A DNA stretch of 62,802 nucleotides from an uncultured Deferribacteres bacterium. GTDB lineage: Bacteria; Zhuqueibacterota; JdFR-76; DREG01. Positions 8,133 through 15,528 of the stretch are shown piece after piece. Position numbers and translations under genes: made by a program. A model generated the notes under the pieces. That model worked only from the letters and a program-made list of their open reading frames with translations, was not told the origin of the DNA and did not search any database. The first letter of the stretch is position 1. Each line of letters opens with the position of its first letter. The DNA lies in NCBI GenBank assembly GCA_913009825.1, contig CAJVYQ010000028.1, forward strand, positions 1 through 62,802, given 5' to 3'.

Positions 8133-9270
8133 TTATTTTCCTGTACAATGTTCGTTCGCTGATGTTTAACAGTTTGGCAGTTTTCCGTTTGCTCCAATTT
8201 GTTTTTTTCAGGGTTTTCACAATCAACTCTTTTCCCGCCTCTTGCATGGTTTTTATTTCTTCTTCCGGTTTAACCTCTTCCGCTTGTTGAATCGTGTGTT
8301 CTGGGTTCACCGGCCGCCATTCCTGCAACGATTTGGGTTGCATGAATTGGGAAAACAGAAGCTGTTTCATCTGATCCACGTCTGATTTTAATTCCAGTAA
8401 CACCCGGTAGATCAGTTCCCGTTCTGCCTGATCGACCGATTTGTTGGTTGGTACCGGAAACCTTGATTCGGTGGTTTCTTCCGGTTTTAGGTGCCGGCTT
8501 AGAATCTGAGCATCGATTTTTTGGCCTCTTTCCAGAACAATCACACTTTGTACCAGATTACGTAATTCACGCACATTACCGGGCCACAGTTGAGAATGCA
8601 GCAGTTCGATGGCATCGGCGGTGAAACCGGCAAAATCGATGCGGTTCTCCCGGGTAAATTCACTTTGGAATTTTTCAACCAAAATTGGGATGTCTTCAAC
8701 CCTGTCCCTTAAAGGTGGGACCGTAATTTTCACAGCGTTCAGGCGAAAATAAAGGTCCTGGCGAAAATTGCCTGCCCGGACTTCTTTATCCAGATTTTTA
8801 TTGGTGGCAGCCACTATCCGGACATCCGCTTTGTAATTGGTGTTGCCGCCGACGCGCATGAACTCCTTCTCTTCCAGTACGCGCAGGACTTTAACCTGCG
8901 TGGAGAGCGGCATTTCGCCAATTTCGTCCAGGAACAACGTGCTGCCGCGGGCCATTTCAAAATAACCTTTCCTGGCCTCAACTGCACCGGTGAAAGCGCC
9001 TTTTTGATGCCCAAACAGTTCACTCTCCAAAATTCCTTCCGGGATGGCGCCGCAATTAACCGTGAACATAGTTTTATCTTTGCGCCGGCTGTGCCGGTGA
9101 AGCGCTCTGGCAACCAACTCCTTGCCGGTGCCGCTTTCTCCTTCGATGAGAACCGGAATATTGGTAGGCGCCACCTGATGAATGGTCTCCCGGATTTGCC
9201 GAATGACGCGGGAACTGCCTAAAATTTCCATGTTATCTTGAGAGCGGTTCAATGCTGGTTTCTGATTCAT
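8107..9270 (-). CDS. Sigma-54-dependent transcriptional activator (AAA+ and Fis HTH, no receiver domain)
   Basis: A 387-residue enhancer-binding protein that remodels RNA polymerase-sigma54. The AAA+ domain starts almost at the N-terminus: Walker A GESGTGKE at 44-51, the sigma54-contacting GAFTGA loop at 91-96, Walker B LFLDEIGEMP and the sensor/arginine-finger region (VAATNKNL, FRQDLYFRLNA, WPGNVREL). A linker follows, then a Fis-type helix-turn-helix at the extreme C-terminus (KRKTAKLLNISERTLYRKI). There is no response-regulator, GAF or PAS domain, so the sensory input must come from another protein or expression level. Overlap with lptE ties it to envelope biogenesis, a layout seen in other FCB-group genomes. 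Confidence 0.9.
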   Translation of the reverse strand: MNQKPALNRSQDNMEILGSSRVIRQIRETIHQVAPTNIPVLIEGESGTGKELVARALHRHSRRKDKTMFTVNCGAIPEGILESELFGHQKGAFTGAVEARKGYFEMARGSTLFLDEIGEMPLSTQVKVLRVLEEKEFMRVGGNTNYKADVRIVAATNKNLDKEVRAGNFRQDLYFRLNAVKITVPPLRDRVEDIPILVEKFQSEFTRENRIDFAGFTADAIELLHSQLWPGNVRELRNLVQSVIVLERGQKIDAQILSRHLKPEETTESRFPVPTNKSVDQAERELIYRVLLELKSDVDQMKQLLFSQFMQPKSLQEWRPVNPEHTIQQAEEVKPEEEIKTMQEAGKELIVKTLKKTNWSKRKTAKLLNISERTLYRKINEYNLQEN

Positions 9271-9543
9271 ACTGAGTGTCTTTTCTGGTTGTTTTGTATG
9301 TTCTGTCTGGCGACCGGTTACAGGATGAAGGACAGCAAAATAATTTGCGAGCCGTGTTTTACCCGGTTAATAGTTTTACACCCACCTTTAAGGGGGATTT
9401 TTTAGCTTACTTCCAGGAAAGGTGTTTATCGCTGAAAGCAATTCCTGTGACCGGGTATTTTGTCCGTCGTTCGGAACTTTTCCATTTCTTCCGGTAAAAA
9501 AATCACCAGTTTGAATTGGCAATCTCGTCTTCAATTGTTCAGC

Positions 9544-10065
9544 TTAAGTGAACATTTGCTTAATTGAATCCGGCAATGATGTAATTAAATCCGAATACGC
9601 TTCCACAATTCTGAAGATATCGGCCAAATCTTTTTGCCTTTTGCTGTTTCTTCTTTGCGTGTCCGAATAAGCCCATATTTTCCCCTTTAATACATCTTCT
9701 ACAGCGGCAACATTCATTTGATACCCTAAAACATTTTTTATTGCCGCTCTGTCGATAAAAGACTGATAGCGGGAATCGGTTTGAATCTGAATTCTCAAAT
9801 CCGATCCCGGAAATACAATATTGATGCTGTGAGTGAATTTTTTCAAAGTTGCAAATGTTTCAATTCTTTCATTCAATTTTTTTACTGAATGAACGGCAAT
9901 TACGATATCAATGTCAAGACTGACAACCGGTTCAACATAAGCATTGACCGCTAATCCACCGATCACGCAATACGGAACTTCCATCTTCCGCAACAAATCA
10001 ATAAACTGCTGCAGGATATCGGTGTTGTTGCCGGCTATTCTATTTAGAAATTCCTTTTCCGTCAT
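9544..10065 (-). CDS. AbiEii-like nucleotidyltransferase-fold protein
   Basis: A 173-residue protein with a nucleotidyltransferase signature: VIGGLAVNAY at 34-43 and the metal-binding pair Asp51/Asp53 in SLDIDIVI, then DVLKGKIWAYSD and KDLADIFRIVE, as in AbiEii/DUF1814-like toxins and solitary minimal nucleotidyltransferases. AbiEii acts with an AbiEi antitoxin in phage-resistance and toxin-antitoxin systems, but no AbiEi-like partner is adjacent. It may be an orphan or perform an unrelated nucleotidyl transfer. It sits 115 bp downstream of the epimerase gene on the same strand. Between them is a hairpin (CCGGTATA...TATACCGG, 10131-10155). Confidence 0.6.
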   Translation of the reverse strand: MTEKEFLNRIAGNNTDILQQFIDLLRKMEVPYCVIGGLAVNAYVEPVVSLDIDIVIAVHSVKKLNERIETFATLKKFTHSINIVFPGSDLRIQIQTDSRYQSFIDRAAIKNVLGYQMNVAAVEDVLKGKIWAYSDTQRRNSKRQKDLADIFRIVEAYSDLITSLPDSIKQMFT

Positions 10066-10180
10066 TGTAAGACTCTATTGATAATTTAGGAAAAACACTC
10101 CTGCATATTGTTCTGAATCTACCGGTTTTGCCGGTATATTCCAATTTTATACCGGGAAATATCTGCGGAGAATCGACTAA

Positions 10181-11104
10181 TTATCCTTTTATGTTTTTGA
10201 AGTACGTCACGGTTTTTGCCAGTCCATCCGCCAGATCCACCTGCGGTTCCCAACCTAGTTGTGCTTTTGTTTTAGCGTAGGAAATAACGCTGCGCATCTG
10301 TTCGCCTTCTTTAGCCGGGCCGTGATTTTCCGCAATGTCTTTTCCGACCAACCGATTCACTTCCCGGAAAATTTGGTTGACATCCGATTCGATACCGGTG
10401 CCCACATTAAAGATGTCGTTTAAACCTTTTTCCAGCGCCAGCAGATTAGCTTGCACAACATCGCCTACGTAAACAAAATCCCGGGTCTGCCTGCCATCTC
10501 CGTTGATCACCGCTGGTTTGTTGTTCATCATCCTTTTGATGAAAATAGCGACAACGCCCGCTTCACCATGGGGGTTTTGCCGCGGGCCGTAAACGTTGGC
10601 GTAGCGCAGAATAGTGTAATTCAAATCAAAAACCAAATTGTAGTAAAAAAGATATTTTTCTACGGTTAATTTTGTGATGCCGTATGGGGAACAGGGGCGG
10701 GTCGGGTGTTCCTCGTCGGCCGGGAAATAATCCTGTTCGCCATAAATGGCGCCGCCCGTTGAAGCAAAAATGAACCGTTTTATTTTGTACTTCACGGAAT
10801 TTTGCAGCAAATTCAACGTGCCGGAGACATTTACGTCCGCATCGAACATGGGGTCTTCCACCGATTTGCGCACGTCCATCTGTGCGGCCTCGTGGTAAAC
10901 CACATCGATGTTTTCCAAATCGAAAACTTTGGCCAGTTCCGGAGAACGAATGTCCATAAGGTAGAATTTTACCCTGGGATGTAGATTTTTCGTTTGTCCC
11001 ATGTAGAGATTGTCCACAACAACCACATCGTGTCCTTTTTGAATCAACGCATCTGCCAAATTCGATCCGATAAAACCGGCGCCGCCTGTCACCAATACTT
11101 TCAT
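10181..11104 (-). CDS. NAD-dependent sugar-nucleotide epimerase (UDP-glucose 4-epimerase-like)
   Basis: Extended short-chain dehydrogenase of 307 residues. The N-terminal Rossmann motif TGGAGFIGS at 6-14 binds NAD. The catalytic triad is visible as Ser115/Thr116 (FASTGG) with Tyr141 and Lys145 (SPYGITK). RYANVYGPRQ and NGDGRQTRDFVYVGD are the sugar-nucleotide-binding motifs of GalE-like and WbpP-like enzymes. It probably interconverts UDP-hexoses for surface glycan synthesis; exact substrate is undetermined. It follows purD by 26 bp on the same strand and may share its transcript. Confidence 0.85.
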   Translation of the reverse strand: MKVLVTGGAGFIGSNLADALIQKGHDVVVVDNLYMGQTKNLHPRVKFYLMDIRSPELAKVFDLENIDVVYHEAAQMDVRKSVEDPMFDADVNVSGTLNLLQNSVKYKIKRFIFASTGGAIYGEQDYFPADEEHPTRPCSPYGITKLTVEKYLFYYNLVFDLNYTILRYANVYGPRQNPHGEAGVVAIFIKRMMNNKPAVINGDGRQTRDFVYVGDVVQANLLALEKGLNDIFNVGTGIESDVNQIFREVNRLVGKDIAENHGPAKEGEQMRSVISYAKTKAQLGWEPQVDLADGLAKTVTYFKNIKG

Positions 11105-11130
11105 AATTCTCTCCAGTTATCAATCCATGA

Positions 11131-12396
11131 TTATTTTAGTCCTTTACGTCCGATGTCTTTACGATAAAATGCTCCTTCGAAATGAATCTGTTTCACCGCT
11201 TTGTACGCGCTGTCTATCGATTGCTTCAGATCATCGCCGCAAGCCGTGATTCCTAACACACGGCCGCCGTTGGTGACAATTTGGCCGTCTTTTAGTTTCG
11301 TCCCTGCGTGAAAGATAACCACATCATCGCCAAAATCCGTATCCAATCCTTCAATCACTTTGCTCTTTTCATAATGGCCCGGATATCCTCCCGAAGCCAT
11401 CACCACACAAGTGCTGAATTTATTTTTGATTCGCAGGGGCTGAGCTGCCAGAGATTCGTCTGCTACTGCCATTAAAATATTAAACAGGTCAAAATCCAGA
11501 AGCGGCAGAATGGATTGCGTTTCCGGGTCGCCGAAGCGGGCATTGAACTCAATCACCTTTGGTCCATCGGCAGAAATCATCAAACCTGCGTAAAGGATTC
11601 CTTTGTATTTAATACCGTCTTCTTTTAACCCTTTGACAGTGGGTGCTAATATTTCTTCGTAAATCCGGTCTTGCATGGGTTGATCCACAAACGGCACAGG
11701 GGCGTAGGAGCCCATTCCGCCGGTATTGGGGCCTAAATCGTCATCGTAAACCGCCTTGTGATCCTGCGCCGGGATGAGAGGCACAACATGATCTCCATCC
11801 GAAAAAGCCAGAACGGAAACTTCCTGCCCCACCAGACATTCTTCGATAATCACCTGTTTTCCCGCTTCGCCAAAAATCCGTTTGATCATCATCTCTTCCA
11901 GAGCAATTTGCGCTTCTTTGTGGCTGTGGCAAACCACTGCTCCTTTTCCGGCAGCCAAGCCGTCCGCTTTTACTACAAGAGGCGTTTTTTGATTGTAAAT
12001 ATATGTTTTGGCGTTTTGTAAATTTTTAAAAATTTCAAAATTTGCGGTTGGAATTTCCTTTCTTTTCATAAAATTTTTGGAAAATGCTTTACTGCCTTCC
12101 AATTTCGTTGCTTCTGCAGAGGGTCCGAAAATTTTCAAGCCCTCTTTTTCAAATTGATCCACGATGCCGTACCACAACGGAATTTCCGGGCCGACAACGG
12201 TTAAATCAACGTTGTTCTTTTGGGCAAAATTTAAAAGCCGGCCAATGTCCGTACCAGGTATATCGATACATTCGGCAAGATTCTGAACACCTGCATTGCC
12301 GGGCGCGCAAAAGATGGTATCTACATGTGAACTTTGACTGATTTTCCAAATTAGGGCGTGTTCCCTGCCGCCGCTTCCGATTACGAGCACTTTCAT
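11131..12396 (-). CDS. purD: Phosphoribosylamine--glycine ligase
   Basis: GAR synthetase joins 5-phosphoribosylamine and glycine with ATP, the second step of de novo purine synthesis. Length (421) and architecture are standard: N-terminal MKVLVIGSGGREHALIWK, ATP-grasp domain with VKADGLAAGKGAVV and FGEAGKQVIIEE, PNTGGMGSYAPVP, the metal-site stretch FNARFGDPETQ, and the C-terminal SGGYPGHY...GTK and TNGGRVLGI. No other pur gene lies in the window. It is the first gene of a minus-strand group with the epimerase. Confidence 0.97.
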   Translation of the reverse strand: MKVLVIGSGGREHALIWKISQSSHVDTIFCAPGNAGVQNLAECIDIPGTDIGRLLNFAQKNNVDLTVVGPEIPLWYGIVDQFEKEGLKIFGPSAEATKLEGSKAFSKNFMKRKEIPTANFEIFKNLQNAKTYIYNQKTPLVVKADGLAAGKGAVVCHSHKEAQIALEEMMIKRIFGEAGKQVIIEECLVGQEVSVLAFSDGDHVVPLIPAQDHKAVYDDDLGPNTGGMGSYAPVPFVDQPMQDRIYEEILAPTVKGLKEDGIKYKGILYAGLMISADGPKVIEFNARFGDPETQSILPLLDFDLFNILMAVADESLAAQPLRIKNKFSTCVVMASGGYPGHYEKSKVIEGLDTDFGDDVVIFHAGTKLKDGQIVTNGGRVLGITACGDDLKQSIDSAYKAVKQIHFEGAFYRKDIGRKGLK

Positions 12397-12755
12397 GAAA
12401 ACCTCATCATTTTGGCAAAGGTTGTGGATACGCTCTGTTCGGGAAGTCCGTAAAAAAATCGACTATCCCGGAGAATTGCAAAAACAAGCAAGAAAATTTC
12501 ATTGCTTTGGTTGCATCTTTAACGGATCGAACAGAACTTTTTGTTGTGAAAAAAGCTACCTAAAAATAAGGTAGTGAGTTGGAAATTGCAACTCAATTTT
12601 TATAATTTGTGATTATCTCTGTCATAATTGCAGAATAATTGCCGGATTGTGAAGATTTCGATTGCGGTGGTGAATTTCCGGGAGAATTTAGCCGGTGGCG
12701 CAGTGGATCCCTTTGGATAAAAAAGCGAAGTAAAAAAACTTTGCCTGATTTTTTG
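12397..12755. other. Gap between purD and tRNA-Gln with no gene seen
   Basis: No convincing reading frame, RNA or strong hairpin was found. The stretch is AT-rich and presumably carries the purD promoter (minus strand) near its left end; no clear -35/-10 pair was identified. Confidence 0.4.
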
Positions 12756-12826
12756 CTACCCGGGGAGGACTCGAACCTCCAACGGAGGGACCAAAACCCT
12801 CTGTGTTGCCATTACACCACCGGGTA
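12756..12826 (-). tRNA. tRNA-Gln (anticodon TTG)
   Basis: On the minus strand a 71-nt cloverleaf can be drawn: acceptor arm TACCCGG pairing with CCGGGTA plus discriminator G, a D-arm ending ATGGCAAC, an anticodon arm GAGGG-TTTTGGT-CCCTC with anticodon TTG, and a T-arm GGAGG-TTCGAGT-CCTCC. No CCA is encoded (CAA follows the discriminator). The small reading frames crossing this locus are spurious. Confidence 0.95.
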
Positions 12827-12967
12827 AATTTTAACGGGTAAAATATACAATTTTTCGCCTGTGAATGCAAGCACAAATTTTTGGCAGGGTTTCTTGTCAA
12901 ACCCTGTCTGTACAACCATTGCCGGTTTGTGGGAAATAAATATACAGAGCGAACTGCTATGTAGTGC

Positions 12968-13089
12968 CTGAACGAAAAGTGGAAAACATGCATCTTGCTT
13001 GTTTTATAAACTGTTTAGTTTCCTGCTTTTCAATAAGATCATAATTCGAACAAGATGTTTGATATACAATTTAGATACTTTTCGTTCAG
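12968..13089. repeat. Short inverted-repeat element with 13-bp arms
   Basis: CTGAACGAAAAGT at 12968-12980 is the exact reverse complement of ACTTTTCGTTCAG at 13077-13089. A second inner pair (GCATCTTGCTTG against CGAACAAGATG) makes the 122-bp segment foldable. It is the only structure seen in the gap between the tRNA and the next gene. No second copy was noticed in the window. Confidence 0.45.
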
Positions 13090-13188
13090 CCTCTATGTAT
13101 TCAATCTTAATCAAAATTACTATTTGCATTTTAATTTTGAATCTTTTAAATTGAAAACCATTATTAATAATAAAGAGAAAGGGTGCTT

Positions 13189-13989
13189 ATGTCTTTATTA
13201 AAGTCAAATACTTTTCGCTGGGTTTTAGCCGTACTCATCACGCTTGGCCTCGCCGAATACCAAAGGATTACCGGGCCAACTCATCCGGTGCGTGGTGAAG
13301 TGGAATTTGAAAATGTGACGGTACACTATAAGTTGGCTCGTTCCCAGGGCGGGGAAGGAGATCAACCGGTGATTGTTGATGTGCCGGATACTTCCATGCA
13401 TGCACTACTGGTTTACCGCCATTATCCGACTCGTGCGGAATGGACAAAATCCCCTATGGTAAGAAAGGGGAATCAATTGGTTGGGAGCCTGCCGCATCAA
13501 CCTCCTGCCGGGAAAGTGGAATATTATTTAATTCTGCAAAAAAACGGTCGTCAACACAAATTGCCGGAAGCCGTCAGTGTGGTTACACGTTTCAAAGGCG
13601 CCGTTCCCGCTTTTATTTTAGTACCGCACATTTTTTTTATGTTTCTGGCCCTGTTGCTGGCCACCCGGACAGGCATCGAAGCGCTGGATAAGAACAGCAA
13701 CCCCAGAAAATTGGCCTGGTGGACACTGGGTGTTCTCACCATCGGAGGAATGATCTTAGGGCCAATCGTGCAGAAATATGCTTTCGGCGCTTTATGGACC
13801 GGAGTGCCGTTTGGCTGGGACCTGACCGACAACAAAACTTTGATTGCATTTTTAGGGTGGGTTGTCGCTCTCTGGGCCACAAGAGGCGGGCGGAAAGCAA
13901 ACATCCTGATGCTGGGTGCTTCCCTGGTAACGTTGGCGGTTTTCTTAATTCCGCACAGCGTTATGGGATCGGAATTGAAATATGAATAG
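13189..13989 (+). CDS. Conserved membrane protein of unknown function
   Basis: About 266 residues. ATG 13189 is preferred over the GTG two codons earlier because AAAGGG lies 5 nt before it. Residues about 8-24 form an N-terminal signal anchor. About 28-130 look like an extracytoplasmic beta-rich domain (HPVRGEVEFENVTVHYKLAR; RGNQLVGSLPHQPPAGKVEYY style strands). About 140-265 contain four hydrophobic helices (FILVPHIFFMFLALLLATR, a Trp-rich WWTLGVLTIGGMILGPI, FLGWVVALWATR, LMLGASLVTLAVFLIP). No enzyme motif is evident and I do not recognise the family. The soluble domain followed by a helix bundle suggests an envelope sensor or transport accessory role, which is a guess. Confidence 0.65.
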   Translation: MSLLKSNTFRWVLAVLITLGLAEYQRITGPTHPVRGEVEFENVTVHYKLARSQGGEGDQPVIVDVPDTSMHALLVYRHYPTRAEWTKSPMVRKGNQLVGSLPHQPPAGKVEYYLILQKNGRQHKLPEAVSVVTRFKGAVPAFILVPHIFFMFLALLLATRTGIEALDKNSNPRKLAWWTLGVLTIGGMILGPIVQKYAFGALWTGVPFGWDLTDNKTLIAFLGWVVALWATRGGRKANILMLGASLVTLAVFLIPHSVMGSELKYE

Positions 13990-14132
13990 ACCCTGATTTT
14001 TGCTGAACCGCGGCCGTACGCCGCAGCGGATAAACCGGCAACCTGTTCCCTCGCTGTAACCGGTTGCCGATAAAAAGCGCATTTCAAATTCCAAACGATC
14101 TTCACTCCGGTGTCTGCAAGGTTGTTCGTCCG

Positions 14133-14591
14133 CTACCGCTGTCTTTTGTATTTGCCCATCAACCGGCATTCGGACAAAATGTTGTTTTGCATTGCGGACA
14201 TTACATTTTTTTCGGCGGCGCCGGGTTTCAAATCCAATTTGATTTTAAGGGCATAAAGTTTGAAAAAATAGCGATGCGTGCCGCCCGGAGGACAGGGTCC
14301 GCCGTAACCAAATTTGCCGAAATCGTTTTTACCGTGAATAGCGCCGTCGGCAAATTTTTCTTTTGCCGGGAAAGCCTCGGGCAACTCTGTAGTGCCGGCG
14401 GGAATATTAAAAAGTACCCAATGTACCCAGGTTCCCATCGGCGCGTCCGGGTCATCGGCAATGAGGGCAAAACTGACTGTGCCTGCCGGTGCTTTTTGCC
14501 ATTTTAACGGCGGCGATATATCTACATCGTCGCAGGTGTATTTTTTCGGAATCATTTCCCCTGCCGAAAATGCTGAACTGGTTAATTCCAT
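14133..14591 (-). CDS. YbhB/YbcL family Raf-kinase-inhibitor-like (PEBP) protein
   Basis: Phosphatidylethanolamine-binding-protein fold, 152 residues from the chosen start. Landmarks are the ligand-site DDPDAPMGTWVHWVLFNIP and GPCPPGGTHRYFF, plus the usual N-terminal ELTSSAFSAGEMIPKKYTC. Bacterial members have no settled role. ATG 14591 is chosen because AGGAGA lies 7 nt upstream and the family starts here. An in-frame ATG at 14678 would add 29 residues with a hydrophobic stretch that could export the protein, so location is uncertain. A stem (CGGCAACC/GGTTGCCG, 14036-14069) lies between this gene and the convergent membrane-protein gene. Confidence 0.85.
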   Translation of the reverse strand: MELTSSAFSAGEMIPKKYTCDDVDISPPLKWQKAPAGTVSFALIADDPDAPMGTWVHWVLFNIPAGTTELPEAFPAKEKFADGAIHGKNDFGKFGYGGPCPPGGTHRYFFKLYALKIKLDLKPGAAEKNVMSAMQNNILSECRLMGKYKRQR

Positions 14592-15528
14592 TTTATAATC
14601 TCCTTTCTTTTCAAAGGGTAAACCATCAGGGAGTGACATTAAAAGAGCACAAGATATAATAAGAGAAATACAATTCATAATCGGCCTCTCATTGATTGGT
14701 CTTTCCTAATTGCACATGAGAATGGGAAAGAGACTGTAAGTTAATTTATATTGGTTCTGCTTACGGATTACTTTGGCGCTCTGTCCACTTACAGAGCCGG
14801 GAACCGCAAAGAGCGGAAATAACCGGGCAATTAAAAAAATCGTAACATTTTAGTCCTTACCGGGACTTGCAAATTTCTACTATTGAATGAACTCCACCAT
14901 GACACTCCGGCCGGTAACTTAAAAAAGAAATCTGCTGCCCGGAAGCTTTGTATATTTGTGACACTTTAGTTTTTTTGAAAAATAGCAATTATCAAGCAAC
15001 CTGTCTTTCCCGAATGCTTTTATCGGCTTTTCTGCAACAGGCAGGCCTGCCCGGGCAGGAAATGACATGTTTTGGTAGATATATATGTGTTTGTTGATTT
15101 ACTCCCAAAAAACTTCCAAAGTTTATAATCGGGTCAGAAAATTGTAGTATTAATTTTCAAATCCTACAATATGTTGATAATAATCCGGTGAAAAACTTTG
15201 GAAATTTACTAAATCAACAGAGTCATATATGTTGATAACAGACCGTCTGTTTTTAAAAAACTAAAATGTAATCAATATTTACATTTTATAAAAAGAATGG
15301 CTAAAAATCAATTGTTTTTACGAAAGAACCTGAGATGAATTTTATGAAACCAATCCATTAAGTTCATCCAATTGATACCCTGTTTTCCGTCGCAGCTCAA
15401 ATGTTACAGTTTTTTCATTTGCAAATTATTTAAGCATTGTTTACCTTTTGCCGATATTATGAACAGATTCTTTCATCTGTTTTGTTGGGAAAGGTAATCC
15501 AATTTTTATTTAAAATTTCAGGACAAAA
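14592..15528. other. Long non-coding gap with repeat debris
   Basis: No gene was found over about 0.9 kb. Around 14945-15055 the sequence resembles 32810-32890: both carry a TTTTAGT-like word, then a few dozen bases later a CCCGAA(T/C)GC(T/T)(T/C)TTATCGG hairpin, an abundant GTCATTCCCG-type intergenic repeat. A CCTGCCCGGGCAGG palindrome lies near 15047-15060. The inverted repeat at 15081-15230 is listed separately. The promoter of the giant gene at 15529 should lie near the right end, but no convincing pair was found. Confidence 0.45.
15081..15230. repeat. MITE-like inverted repeat of about 150 bp
   Basis: The left arm (15081-15124) contains GTTGATTTAC and CTTCCAAAGTTT. The right arm (15191-15230) contains AAACTTTGGAAATTTAC and AAATCAAC, ending in ATATAT as the left arm begins. 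The arms are about 40 bp with a few mismatches. The core has a further pair, ATTGTAGTATT/AATCCTACAAT. No coding capacity. Confidence 0.5.

Noticed and set aside
9276-9497. 73-codon frame upstream of the sigma-54 activator
   Set aside because: No ribosome site, no recognisable family and divergent placement in a promoter region; probably chance.
10888-10906. GTGGTAAACCAC in the epimerase gene as another array unit
   Set aside because: The word encodes the conserved VVYHEA segment of epimerases on the minus strand and nothing else of the unit is present.
12688-12993. A 101-codon minus-strand frame
   Set aside because: It reads through the tRNA-Gln gene and has no recognisable protein features.
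14592-14678. N-terminal extension of the YbhB-like protein as a signal peptide
   Set aside because: The hydrophobic stretch lacks a basic start and a clear cleavage site, and the internal ATG has a much better ribosome site; kept only as an alternative.
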